From: Macrostomum hystrix | Taxonomy: Eukaryota > Platyhelminthes > Macrostomidae | Assembly: GCA_950097015.1 (NCBI GenBank) | Contig: CATNEN010000008.1 | Span: 1,116,001 to 1,180,000, forward strand | DNA: 64,000 bases | Direction: 5' to 3' | Part shown: piece by piece, positions 11,984 to 22,908 of the stretch | Layout of the letters: each line of letters begins with the position of its first letter | Position numbering within the stretch: the first letter of the stretch is position 1 | Notes under the pieces: generated by a model | What the model was told of the DNA's origin: nothing | What the model saw: the letters and a program-made list of their open reading frames with translations, nothing else | Database searches by the model: none | Position numbers and translations under genes: made by a program

Positions 11984-12106
11984 GCGGCACCGCCTCGCTG
12001 GAGGCCGTCTGGCTGCCAGGGGTTAGCGATATGGGCGGCAGCAGCCGCCTCCTCGCTGCGTCCGTCATGGAGGCCCCCTGCCGCTAAGTCAAGTAAGTCA
12101 AGTCAA

Positions 12107-12118
12107 GTACATACTGAA
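12107..12118. repeat. LINE target-site duplication, right
   Basis: GTACATACTGAA, exact match to 6038-6049, immediately after the AAGTC-type tail. Confidence 0.93.
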
Positions 12119-12302
12119 CCCAATTCATGCTGATGAGCAGACTTTAACCAATATTGTTAGCAAGCGCAAAAAATGGCAACAAGCATCAAAGGCGGCTGTA
12201 AGCGGGTGTCACTGGCAGCACTGAAGAACTCGTCTGCAGCATATATGTCATTAGTCCGTCAAGCAAGGATGTCATCCCGCTGTAAGCATCGTTGAAAGTA
12301 CA

Positions 12303-13325
12303 TCAGGTTGTGGTTGCACCACTGAATGCACTAGTGATGACATCCATGGACGCCTCGACTTCGCGCTTAAGGACAGCCATTCGATGCTGGTCCATCGTTA
12401 CACCCGCAGCTTGTGCCAGGTGTCTGTCCGCGACCTCACGCTGTATGGCAGGTGTCTGCAATCTCTGCTTCACTGCTGCCTTCAGAGCGGATCCAGCTCG
12501 TTCAGCCGGATTGAATATGGCGGCAGGTACCGGAGTCGTGTCCACCTGAAATTGTGGGGCGCATTGAGGTGAGCCCGAGCTACGTCAAAGAGGATCACGA
12601 AATCGCCTCCCACCAGCTGGTCAACTTCGGATAGAAATGCGCAGAAGTGTTCATTGCGGGCACCTCCCTCCACCAGAGCAAAGTGAACCAGGCCAATCTC
12701 CTGAGAAATCGCCAAGCAAATTCTGAGATTTCTTCCGCGTTGTCCATTTACAATGGCAACCGCCCGTTCACCCCGTGCAGCTCGGTCTTGAGTGCGTGAG
12801 GTCCACAAGTTCACTCCGAACTCGTCCATGTACAGCAGATGATTCTGGCTCCCGTCCACCAACAGCCACTCAACGTGCATCCTTCGAGCCTCCTTCGTGA
12901 CCTCTTCATTCCAATTCTGCGGCACCTGCCTGACCAGCTTGAGGGTGATTTGGCGGCCATCAAGTGCGCGGCTTATGGTCGCAAGGTCCACCTTTGGAGC
13001 ATTTGGAAACTCTAGGATGAGATGAATCTTCATCTGCTGCAGAGTCACTGTCGGATTGCCACCAATGTATGCGCAAATGCTGTCGAGCATGGCGTCGGTC
13101 AACGACTTGCGCTTGTCACCTCCTCGAGGCAGAGGTTCAGTACGACCAGTGGCTGCGAACATTCCTACGATGTTTCTTACTGTTTTTCTAGCGATGCCCA
13201 TCAGCTGACCCAGATGCTGCCAGTCATCCCCATTCTTAAAAACTTGAATCAACCGATGGCGATCCTGTGTGGAAACGTTTCTGTCAAGAAGATTGGATTG
13301 AAGCTTCTAGCTCAAATAAATTGAT
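12303..13325 (-). pseudogene. DDE transposase (Tc1/mariner-IS630 type), frameshifted
   Basis: Minus-strand coding sequence in two frames. The first (13252 down to 12482, open further up to about 13325) has a helix-turn-helix N-terminus (LGQLMGIARKTVRNIVGMF) and the DDE core: YMDEFGVNLW with the first Asp, and VILFDVARAHLN with the second Asp. The usual Asn after the second Asp is Val here. The frame then breaks exactly where the third acidic residue is expected: the motif FNPAERAGSALKAAV continues in another frame (12545 down to 12303), so a few bases are missing between the Pro-Pro-Tyr-Ser and Asn-Pro-Ala-Glu parts. It is thus inactive. Terminal inverted repeats could not be found by eye. 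No ATG was found at the N-terminus. Confidence 0.88.
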
Positions 13326-13330
13326 CAATA

Positions 13331-13655
13331 ATTTAATTAAGTTTGGTAGATACAAATGTTAAAATGAAGAACTGCATTTGTGTTAGCTTTTGATTAAAAT
13401 CGTCTTAATAATTGCATGCTAACCGAAAATATTGCCTGGTGCAACTATAATTTTAGTTATATTGTGTCAGATCGTGGCAAGCCGAGTGAATCTAGGTATA
13501 CAAAACGACACAACAATACTGAACATCATGGATTGATAGTAAAGATGACTGTATAAATCTGTCATCATTAACAATGGGACTTTCTGCAGGGTTTCACTAA
13601 AATGCTTCACGTCCTTTGCTCAGCGAGCTAGCAAGACAAAAATTTTAAGATCAAC
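13331..13655. other. AT-rich spacer, no gene seen
   Basis: Single-copy AT-rich sequence between the transposase relic and the 33-bp array. It may hold the unseen end of the DNA transposon; nothing specific was recognised. Confidence 0.5.
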
Positions 13656-13659
13656 AGTT

Positions 13660-14335
13660 CACTCAAATATCCGGACAGCTCACTACAGATCCCAGGGATC
13701 ACTCAAGACAGCTCACTCCAGATCCCAGGGATCACTCAAGACAACTCACTCCAGATCCCAGGGATCACTCAAGACAGCTCACTCCAGATCCCAGGGATCA
13801 CTCAAGACAGCTCACTCCAGATCCCAGGGATCACTCAAGACAGCTCAATCCAGATCCCAGGGATCACTCAAGACAGCTCAATCCAGATCCCAGGGATCAC
13901 TCAAGACAGCTCAATCCAGATCCCAGGGATCACTCAAGACAGCTCAATCCAGATCCCAGGGATCACTCAAGACAGCTCAATCCAGATCCCAGGGATCACT
14001 CAAGACAGCTCAATCCAGATCCCAGGGATCACTCAAGACAGCTCACTCCAGATCCCAGGGATCACTCAAGACAGCTCAATCCAGATCCCAGGGATCACTC
14101 AAGACAGCTCAATCCAGATCCCAGGGATCACTCAAGACAGCTCAATCCAGATCCCAGGGATCACTCAAGACAGCTCAATCCAGATCCCAGGGATCACTCA
14201 AGACAGCTCAATCCAGATCCCAGGGATCACTCAAGACAGCTCAATCCAGATCCCAGGGATCACTCAAGACAGCTCAATCCAGATCCCAGGGATCACTCAA
14301 GACAGCTCAATCCAGATCCCAGGGATCCCTCTGAG
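13660..14335. repeat. 33-bp satellite array, about 20 copies
   Basis: Unit contains CAGATCCCAGGGATCACTCA followed by AGACAGCTCA(A/C)TC. Copies are almost identical, differing mainly at GCTCAATCC versus GCTCACTCC; the Cs lie in the first copies and one later copy. CCCAGGGATC gives a short local palindrome in each unit. Confidence 0.95.
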
Positions 14336-14399
14336 CTTCGCTAAATGCAGTGTAAATTAAGAAACTACAATAGCATAGATTAGGATTACATTACCAATG

Positions 14400-14594
<195 letters not shown>

Positions 14595-15277
14595 TCAGAA
14601 TCCGAATTTCCAGAATCCAATTTTTAGAATCCGAATTTCAAGAATCCGAATTTCCAGGATTTCCAGGATTTTCTTTCCGTTAATCACCCCGAGGCGGATT
14701 TGGCGTGATCGGATTTAGTCTCCAAAGTTCGATTGATGGAATAATTCTGATCGATACTTTATTAACACGTTTTTATCTTAAGGATAAGGAGCTTTCTTAC
14801 GAAATGAAGCTGATTTCAAAGACTCTTGGGAATCTGATTGAAGTGCATATTGAGTAGCTTCTTGTCTTTGATAACAAGACTTCTTCTCGAGTGGATTAAA
14901 TTGCCCGACTTACACCGACTTCAAGTACGAGTACAAGAAGAAGAATCACGTCATGGGAAACATGACAATTATTAATTATAAATCCCCCTACTAAAAAAAC
15001 TAAAATTAGCAATCCCCCAGTTGAGAATCCTAAAATTCGTAATCCCATTGTTGTGAACCAGAAAAGAGGAATCGCGTGGACACGAATCCTAAAATTGGAA
15101 ATCCCATAGCTAGGAATCCTAAAGTTGTAGATCCAATAGTTAGGAATCCTAAAATTGGAAATCCCATAGTTAGGAATCCTAAAATTGGAAATCCCATAGT
15201 TAGGAATCCTAAAGTTGGAATTCACTAGAAATAAATACATATCAATATTTTTTTAATTTGCCTCTGAATTGTGCCAG
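14595..15277. repeat. Intronic sequence with a 30-bp repeat
   Basis: Short AGAATCCGAATTTC repeats occupy about 14597-14665. About six degenerate 30-bp units (AATCCTAAAATTGGAAATCC then CATAGTTAGG) lie at 14990-15225. The rest is unique AT-rich DNA leading into a pyrimidine tract and CAG acceptor before the mGluR-like exon at 15278. Apparent minus-strand proteins here are repeat artefacts. Confidence 0.8.
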
Positions 15278-15540
15278 ATCCCGCAGATCGGCTACGCATC
15301 CACGAGTCACTAGCTGAGCGATAATCACCGCTTCGACTATTTCTTTCGCGTGGTCCCGTCAGACACTCGCCAGGCGAAGGCCATGGCGGACATTGTTAAA
15401 CAAATGGGCTGGAATTTTGTAGCAGCCCTGTACGACGAGGGAACCGCAGCTTCCAGGAGTTCACGATTCACGCTTCAGAACTCGGTGATTGGCTTTTCAC
15501 TCTTTGAAGACTTTGCGGGCTGCGGGCAATGGCACATCAT
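15278..15540 (+). pseudogene. mGluR-like exon 2, broken
   Basis: After an acceptor (pyrimidine run, GTGCCAG) the frame reads IPQIGYASTS, then LSDNHRFDYFFRVVP and AMADIVKQMGWNFVAALYDEG, the conserved core of the mGluR ligand-binding domain that normally follows directly on the end of exon 1. A TAG stop sits between STSH and LSDN, and a frameshift after DEG (near 15443) moves the rest into another frame. It belongs to copy A; no equivalent was found between exon 1 and the secreted-protein gene in copy B. Confidence 0.87.
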
Positions 15541-15978
15541 TTGGTGACACTAGACAGCAGTTTGCGAGGAAGCGATTCTTCCTATTCCGCTGACTCCAGA
15601 GCACACACGCACACAGGTGTGTACATCTGCCCTGACTTTCTCAGTGCAATCAGGCAGTTTACACTTAAAGTGTGCTTTGGAGGTCGAATCTTAGGGCGTA
15701 AATTGCACGACAAGCCCCCAAACCGTCTCTTCGTGGCTGCGCCCCAAACGAATGTGGCCTCACCGCGGAATCGAGCTCAGGGATATTAGTGCGAGACTCA
15801 GACGCGTCAGACCGCTATGCCAGGCCCCAAAACTTTTCCCAAAAAATGCTGTGTTACTTTAGTCGTCATAGGTTGCTGCTGCTTGACGTCTGAAGTGGAC
15901 GTCAGTTGTGGCCCCTTAAATCCATCCGATGCAACCCATCGTGTCAAATGATGTGGCTACACGTGTATCCTCAATCAG
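15541..15978. other. Probable relic intron
   Basis: Lies between two mGluR-like exon relics. No repeat array, transposon end or independent gene was recognised; open frames are short and unconvincing. Confidence 0.5.
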
Positions 15979-16315
15979 GAGTCTGCATCAGCCGGACGCA
16001 GCTGATTCCAAGAAACCAACTGAAACGCACCCTGGAGGACATCGCCGCCAGCCTGTTCAGCCTGGAGAAGTCGCGGGTTGTTGTCGCATTCTGTCAAGCA
16101 GAGTCGCTTCGCACCCTGCTTTTGTTGCTGGGCAGAAGTAAGAAAAAATGCTCGGACAGGGCAGGAGCCTCTTCTGCGTGGCCAGCGACGGCTGGGGACG
16201 AAAAACTGACCATCTGGCTGACGATGAGGAAATCGCCTAGGGCGCCACCAGCCTGCTGCCTGAAAGCGGCCCGTAAAAGGTCCGCGATTTCTTGGAAAGA
16301 ATATTAGAGACGCCT
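15979..16315 (+). pseudogene. mGluR-like exon 3, broken
   Basis: Starts at an acceptor (CTCAATCAG) and encodes SGVCISRTQLIPRN, then SRVVVAFCQAESLRTLLLL, matching the stretch of mGluR ligand-binding domains that begins with a conserved Cys-Ile and runs to the VVVF strand. The expected continuation, FCVASDGWGRK, is in a different frame from about 16146 and is then cut by a TAG and a TAA. So the exon has one frameshift and at least two stops. Confidence 0.82.
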
Positions 16316-16332
16316 AAACAGCATTAAAAACT

Positions 16333-16710
16333 TTCCTAGAAACTCTAGTTTCCTAGAAACTCTAGTTTCCTAGAAACTCTAGTTTCCTAGAAACTCTAGT
16401 TTCCTAGAAACTCTAGTTTCCTAGAAACTCTAGTTTCCTAGAAACTCTAGTTTCCTAGAAACTCTAGTTTCCTAGAAACTCTAGTTTCCTAGAAACTCTA
16501 GTTTCCTAGAAACTCTAGTTTCATAGAAACTCTAGTTTCCTAGAAACTCTAGTTTCCTAGAAACTCTAGTTTCCTAGAAACTCTAGTTTCCTAGAAACTC
16601 TAGTTTCCTAGAAACTCTAGTTTCCTAGAAACTCTAGTTTCCTAGAAACTCTAGTTTCCTAGAAACTCTAGTTTCCTAGAAACTCTTAGAAACTCTTAGA
16701 AACTCTTAGA
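16333..16710. repeat. 17-bp array TTTCCTAGAAACTCTAG
   Basis: About 21 near-perfect units, ending in a short run of CTTAGAAA. Each unit contains the palindrome-like TTTCCTAGAAA. The unit is close to the TTTCCAAGAAACTATGG array at 32120 and 39609-40990, so the two are probably related. Confidence 0.95.
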
Positions 16711-16719
16711 AGATTGAGA

Positions 16720-17062
16720 ATATTCAATCCCAAACTCCCAGTTTCCGAACTGGGACGATCGAATCACAAACTGGGAGGATTGAATCCCAAACTGGCAGGA
16801 TTGAATCCCAAACTGGGATAATTGAATCCAGAACTGAAAGGATTGAATCCCAAACTGAAAGGATTGAATCCCAAACTGGCAGGATTGAATCCCAAACTGG
16901 CAGGATTGAATCCCAAACTGGCAGGATTGAATCCCAAACTGGCAGGATTGAATCCCAAACTGGCAGGATTTAATCCCAAACTGGCAGGATTGAATCCCAA
17001 ACTGGGATAATTGAATCCAGAACTGAAAGGACTGAATCCCAAACTGGCAGGATTGAATCCGA
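16720..17062. repeat. 20-bp GATTGAATCCCAAACTGGCA array, short block
   Basis: About 17 units of the satellite that dominates 18465-26520, here mostly with the CTGGCAG variant. A remnant of the same block (four units, 44855-44930) precedes the secreted-protein gene of copy B, so the array was already present before the segmental duplication. Confidence 0.93.
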
Positions 17063-17470
17063 AACTAAGTCTATCTAATGCTAAACGTCAGTCAATCTCA
17101 TGCCAAATCCCCACGAGTCTCATGCTAAAGTCCACAATCACGCCACCAGTGCTTCTCTGTGATCACTTGCAGGCAACACTCGAAGCACAGCAATTGCTAA
17201 GCGATGCGCTATACAAAAATACTAGTTAAAATTTATTTTTTAGAAATACTTTTTTCTGTATCTGAGAGCGGTTTCAAAATTTAGTTGAGAATATGTATCC
17301 GTTTCGCAGCAACGTCGAATACACAGAGATAGTCCTGAAGATTTTCCATACTGATTGCAACGCAAACGCAACATCTACATTCCTGAAGGTAAAAATGTAG
17401 TTCCTGAGAATGAAAAAGTTTTCTTCCGCTCGCCTGCGCTTAACGTTAAAAATGCCAAGCCACCAAATGC

Positions 17471-17479
17471 TATATATTA
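17471..17479 (+). promoter_or_regulatory. TATA box of the secreted-protein gene, copy A
   Basis: TATATATTA, 80 bp before the ATG; the same box in copy B lies at 45338, also 80 bp upstream. The spacing suits a short 5' leader of about 50 bp. Confidence 0.65.
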
Positions 17480-17550
17480 GCGACTGAGACATTCAAATCA
17501 AACACCAATTTCTCGATTCGTCTATTGAATCTGCCAGAAATTAAATTGGA

Positions 17551-18108
17551 ATGCCCAATCAAAGCAGTTTTCTCATCTTACTGACGCTGGTCCTACTGGA
17601 AGTCTGGCTAGCTCTGCCTCTTGAAGCTTCGCAACGCGCAGTCATCAGCCAAAGCTCGCTGGTTAAGCTGAAGAATGTGCGAACTGGTTATTACATTATG
17701 GTGATTGATGATCCTCACAATCGATTTGAACGTAGCTTCTTCTGCCGCTCAGATCATTATTTGGAATTTACAACCGATCGTCCAGCCTCATTCCTATTCG
17801 AAGACGCCGGGGGTGGCGCTAAGAAGATTCGCATACATTTTAACGGAAGTTCTAGTGCTAAACACTATGTAGAATGCAACTGGAACGAAGAAATCTTCGA
17901 TACAAAAGAAGACGCTGATCCTCTTCAGGAGTGGTTCATCGAGAATCAGAATAAATCGCTGGAAATCAAAGATGGCGACATTGTAACCATCAAGAATGCG
18001 GAATACACCACAGCCTACATTGCTTTCTCGACGAGGCGATCACTTCATGGCAATATTTTTTGCCTGAACCAGGTTTCAGATAAATGGAAAGTCATTATGA
18101 TCAAGTAA
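17551..18108 (+). CDS. Small secreted protein, paralogue A
   Basis: A single-exon frame of 185 residues. The N-terminus is a clear signal peptide (basic-poor start, then FLILLTLVLLEVWLALPLEA) with likely cleavage before SQRAV. The mature part begins LVKLKNVRTGYYI and contains a second similar strand pair (IVTIKN with TAYIAF), a pattern seen in beta-trefoil folds; this is only a suggestion. Three cysteines keep their approximate positions in paralogue B. TATA at 17471 and AATAAA at 18126 frame a compact transcription unit. The gene sits, in the same orientation, between relic mGluR exons, as does B. The mature protein differs from B at roughly half of its positions while signal peptide, leader and 3' UTR are nearly identical. 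The family was not recognised and no function is assigned. Confidence 0.85.
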   Translation: MPNQSSFLILLTLVLLEVWLALPLEASQRAVISQSSLVKLKNVRTGYYIMVIDDPHNRFERSFFCRSDHYLEFTTDRPASFLFEDAGGGAKKIRIHFNGSSSAKHYVECNWNEEIFDTKEDADPLQEWFIENQNKSLEIKDGDIVTIKNAEYTTAYIAFSTRRSLHGNIFCLNQVSDKWKVIMIK

Positions 18109-18125
18109 GACCCGGAACTCTTAGA

Positions 18126-18131
18126 AATAAA
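18126..18131 (+). terminator. Polyadenylation signal AATAAA
   Basis: Canonical AATAAA 18 bp after the stop codon of the secreted-protein gene A; the same context occurs at 45996 in B. Confidence 0.65.
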
Positions 18132-19961
18132 CTGCCAGAATATCATTGTTTTAGCTGAAATATCTTTTTATTTTCTTCATACGACTAAAATGAGAAAGAC
18201 AAACGACTCAATTTTTAGCTGTGAGAAAATAATTAAATAAATTGTCACAATAATGTCGGAATCAAAATCTAACTACGAAAATTTAGCGCGCATTTTAGAT
18301 ACAATAGCTCAGTGTGAGTTGTTAGTGGTGTAGAAACTATGCAATAGAAAGTTAACGATCACAAATTTGTTCAAATAGATAAAATCTATTTTTAACTAAA
18401 CATTTAAATTTCGTGAATGTGTCCTTGGAAATTTCTTCCGATATTCTCTAAAGATGTCCTTGAGGATTGAATCCCAAACTGAAAAGATTTAATACCAAAC
18501 TGGGAGGATTGAATCCAAACTGAAAGGATTGAATCCAAACTGAAAGGATTAAATACCAAACTGGGAGGATTGAATCCAAACTGGGAGGATTGAATCCCAA
18601 ACTGGGAGGATTGAATCCAAACTGAAAAGATTAAATGCCAAACTGGGAGGAGTGAATCCAAACTGAAAGGATTAAATGCCAAACTGGGAGGATTAAATCC
18701 AAACTGAAAGGATTAAATACCAAACTGGGAGGATTGAATCCAAACTGGGAGGATTGAATCCAAACTGGGAGGATTGAATCCAAACTGGGAGGATTGAATC
18801 CAAACTGGGAGGATTGAATACCAAACTGCGAGGATTGAATCCAAACTGGGAGGATTGAATACCAAACTGGGAGGATTGAATACCAAACTGGGAGGATTGA
18901 ATCCAAACTGGGAGGATTGAATCCAAACTGGGAGGATTGAATCCAAACTGGGAGGATTGAATCCAAACTGGGAGGATTGAATCCAAACTGAAAGGATTAA
19001 ATACCAAACTGGGAGGATTGAATCCAAACTGAAAGGATTAAATACCAAACTGGGAGGATTGAATCCAAACTGAAAAGATTAAATGCCAAACTGGGAGGAT
19101 TGAATCCAAACTGAAAAGATTAAATACCAAACTGGGAGGATTGAATCCAAACTGAAAGGATTAAATACCAAACTGGGAGGATTAAATACCAAACTGGGAG
19201 GATTGAATCCAAACAGAAAGGATTAAATACCAAACTGAAAGGATTAAATCCAAACTGAAAGGATTAAATACCAAACTGAAAGGATTAAATACCAAACTGG
19301 GAGGATTGAATCCAAACTGGGAGGATTGAATCCAAACTGAAAGGATTGAATCCAAACTGGGAGGATTGAATCCAAACTGGGAGGATTGAATCCAAACTGG
19401 GAGGATTGAATCCAAACTGGGAGGATTGAATCCAAACTGGGAGGATTGAATCCAAACTGGGAGGATTGAATCCAAACTGGGAGGATTGAATCCAAACTGG
19501 GAGGATTGAATCCAAACTGGGAGTATTGAATCCAAACTGGGAGGATTGAATCCAAACTGGGAGGATTGAATCCAAACTGGGAGGATTGAATCCAAACTGG
19601 GAGGATTGAATCCAAACTGGGAGGATTGAATCCAAACTAGGAGGATTGAATCCAAACTGGGAGGATTGAATCCAAACTGGGAGGATTGAATCCAAACTGG
19701 GAGGATTGAATCCAAACTGGGAGGATTGAATCCCAAACTGGGAGGATTGAATCCAAACTGGGAGGATTGAATGAGAAACTGGGATGATTGAATCCGAAAC
19801 TGAAAGGATTAAATCCCAAACTGAAAGGATTAAATCCCAAACTGAAAGGATTAAATCCCAAACTGAAAGGATTAAATCCCAAACTGAAAGGATTGAATGC
19901 CAAAGTGAAAGGATTAAATCCCAAACAAGAATATTGAATGCACAACGGGATGATTGAATCC

Positions 19962-20334
19962 TGTAACGTAATCGTAATGAATCAGAGAACAAAGGCGGTG
20001 GTTCTTTTTGGTTGTTTGTCGATCGTATGACCGAGAGCTTGAGGAAGGTTGGAGATTGCACTCCTTGGCTACTTATATTTATAGTGTCCAACGGAATATT
20101 CTAGAATGTTTTATTGCATTATAACAAAGTTAATATTCGGAAATAACTATAGTACGAAATATGTGACGATAAAGTATTATCTGAGTCTTATAATTAACTG
20201 CAAGCTGATTAATAGAAAAATAAAATTTACTTTTGAGAACTTCTAGAAATTCTGAGAAAATTATACAAGGATTTGACTTAGAATATTCTCGAAGATTACC
20301 TAATTTAGACAATACGGTACACTGCAATGTTACA
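19962..20334 (-). mobile_element. Solo LTR of the Gypsy element, copy 1
   Basis: 373 bp, starting TGTAAC and ending GTTACA on the plus strand, flanked by ATCC on both sides (19958-19961, 20335-20338). It matches the LTRs of the complete Gypsy element at 26523-31604 except for one or a few bases (GAAAAATAAA instead of GAAATATAAA). Left and right array flanks are the same as those of the other copies, so this is a duplicated locus rather than a separate insertion. Confidence 0.93.
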
Positions 20335-22535
20335 ATCCCAAACTGGAAGAATTGAATCCCAAACGGGATGATTGAATCCCAAACTGAAAGGATTGAATCC
20401 CAAACTGGGAGGATTGAATCCAAAACTGAAAGGATTGAACCCCAAACTGAAAGTAATAAATCCCTAACGGGAGGATTGAATCCCAAACAGAAAGGATTGA
20501 ATCCAAACTGGGAGGATTGAATCCAAACTGGGAGGATTGAATCCAAACTGGGAGGATTGAATCCAAACTGGGAGGATTGAATCCAAACTGGGAGGATTGA
20601 ATCCAAACTGAAAGGATTAAATACCAAACTGGGAGGATTAAATCCAAACTGAAAGGATTAAATACCAAACTGGGAGGATTGAATCCAAACTGGGAGGATT
20701 GAATCCAAACTGGGAGGATTGAATCCAAACTGGGAGGATTGAATCCAAACTGGGAGGATTGAATCCAAACTGGGAGGATTGAATCCAAACTGGGAGGATT
20801 GAATCCAAACTGGGAGGATTGAATCCAAACTGGGAGGATTGAATCCAAACTGGGAGGATTGAATACCAAACTGGGAGGATTGAATCCAAACTGAAAGGAT
20901 TAAATACCAAACTGGGAGGATTGAATCCAAACTGAATGGATTAAATACCAAACTGGGAGGATTGAATGAGAAACGGAGATGATTGAATCCGAAACTGAAA
21001 GGATTAAATACCAAACTGGGAGGATTGAATCCAAACTGGGAGGATTGAATCCCAAACTGGGATGATTGAATCCGAAACTGAAAGGATTAAATCCCAAACT
21101 TAAAGGATTGAATCCCAAACTGGGAGGATTGAATCCAAACTGAAAAGATTAAATGCCAAACTGGGAGGATTGAATCCAAACTGAAAGGATTAAATACCAA
21201 ACTGGGAGGATTGAATCCAAACTGAAAGGATTAAATACCAAACTGGGAGGATTGAATCCAAACTGAAAGGATTAAATACCAAACTGGGAGGATTGAATCC
21301 AAACTGAAAAGATTAAATGCCAAACTGGGAGGATTGAATCCAAACTGAAAGGATTAAATACCAAACTGGGAGGATTAAATACCAAACTGGGAGGATTGAA
21401 TCCAAACAGAAAGGATTAAATACCAAACTGAAAGGATTAAATCCAAACTGAAAGGATTAAATACCAAACTGAAAGGATTAAATACCAAACTGGGAGGATT
21501 GAATCCAAACTGGGAGGATTGAATCCAAACTGAAAGGATTGAATCCAAACTGGGAGGATTGAATCCAAACTGGGAGGATTGAATCCAAACTGGGAGGATT
21601 GAATCCAAACTGGGAGGATTGAATCCAAACTGGGAGGATTGAATCCAAACTGGGAGGATTGAATCCAAACTGGGAGGATTGAATCCAAACTGGGAGGATT
21701 GAATCCAAACTGGGAGGATTGAATCCAAACTGGGAGGATTGAATCCAAACTGGGAGGATTGAATCCAAACTGGGAGGATTGAATACCAAACTGGGAGGAT
21801 TGAATCCAAACTGGGAGGATTGAATCCAAACTGGGAGGATTGAATCCAAACTGGGAGGATTGAATCCAAACTGGGAGGATTGAATCCAAACTGGGAGGAT
21901 TGAATCCAAACTGGGAGTATTGAATCCAAACTGGGAGGATTGAATCCAAACTGGGAGGATTGAATCCAAACTGGGAGGATTGAATCCAAACTGGGAGGAT
22001 TGAATCCAAACTGGGAGGATTGAATCCAAACTAGGAGGATTGAATCCAAACTGGGAGGATTGAATCCAAACTGGGAGGATTGAATCCAAACTGGGAGGAT
22101 TGAATCCAAACTGGGAGGATTGAATCCCAAACTGGGAGGATTGAATCCAAACTGGGAGGATTGAATGAGAAACTGGGAGGATTGAATCCAAACTGAAAGG
22201 ATTAAATACCAAACTGGGAGGATTAAATCCAAACTGGGAGGATTGAATCCAAACTGGGAGGATTGAATCCAAACTGGGAGGATTGAATCCAAACTGGGAG
22301 GATTGAATCCAAACTGGGAGGATTGAATCCAAACTGGGAGGATTGAATCCAAACTGGGAGGATTGAATCCCAAACTGGGAGGATTGAATCCAAACTGGGA
22401 GGATTGAATGAGAAACTGGGATGATTGAATCCGAAACTGAAAGGATTAAATCCCAAACTGAAAGGATTGAATCCCAAAGTGAAAGGATTAAATCCCAAAC
22501 AAGAATATTGAATGCACAACAGGATGATTGAATCC

Positions 22536-22908
22536 TGTAACGTAATCGTAATGAATCAGAGAACAAAGGCGGTGGTTCTTTTTGGTTGTTTGTCGATCGT
22601 ATGACCGAGAGCTTGAGGAAGGTTGGAGATTGCACTCCTTGGCTACTTATATTTATAGTGTCCAACGGAATATTCTAGAATGTTTTATTGCATTATAACA
22701 AAGTTAATATTCGGAAATAACTATAGTACGAAATATGTGACGATAAAGTATTATCTGAGTCTTATAATTAACTGCAAGCTGATTAATAGAAAAATAAAAT
22801 TTACTTTTGAGAACTTCTAGAAATTCTGAGAAAATTATACAAGGATTTGACTTAGAATATTCTCGAAGATTACCTAATTTAGACAATACGGTACACTGCA
22901 ATGTTACA
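22536..22908 (-). mobile_element. Solo LTR of the Gypsy element, copy 2
   Basis: 373 bp and, as far as read, identical to the solo LTR at 19962, 2,574 bp away. It has the same ATCC flanks and the same array context on both sides (GCACAAC(A/G)GGATGATTG before; CCCAAACTGGAAGAATTG after). Confidence 0.93.

Larger units (their letters stand above)
6050..12106 (+). mobile_element. Full-length I-like non-LTR retrotransposon
   Basis: A 6,057-bp element bounded by a perfect 12-bp target-site duplication (6038-6049 and 12107-12118). Layout: GC-rich 5' UTR (6050-6718), ORF1 (6719-8266), ORF2 (8279-11983), short 3' UTR and a simple tail of AAGTC/AAGTA units rather than poly(A). ORF2 has an APE-type endonuclease, reverse transcriptase and RNase H, which places it near the I group of LINEs. 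Both ORFs are uninterrupted and the target duplication has no mismatch, so the insertion looks young. The GC content is clearly higher than that of the AT-rich flanks. A related 3' fragment lies at 3744-4050, and the SINE at 46275 has a similar 3' end. Confidence 0.95.
17051..18345 (+). repeat. Segmental duplication, copy A, secreted-gene part (matches 44917-46243)
   Basis: Flanks of the secreted-protein gene are nearly identical to copy B: upstream about 17062-17550 against 44930-45417, and downstream 18109-18345 against 45979-46243, the latter with one extra stretch of about 25 bp in B. The coding region between them is far more different. The minus-strand frame 17274-17492 is conserved only because the upstream region is duplicated. 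Confidence 0.93.

Noticed and set aside
12125-12165. CTGATGAG motif near 12128 as a second hammerhead ribozyme
   Set aside because: No GAAA box after a plausible stem II and no pairing for stem I.
17274-17492. 72-residue minus-strand ORF conserved at 45141-45359
   Set aside because: Conserved only because the promoter region of the secreted gene is duplicated; it overlaps the TATA box and has no coding features.
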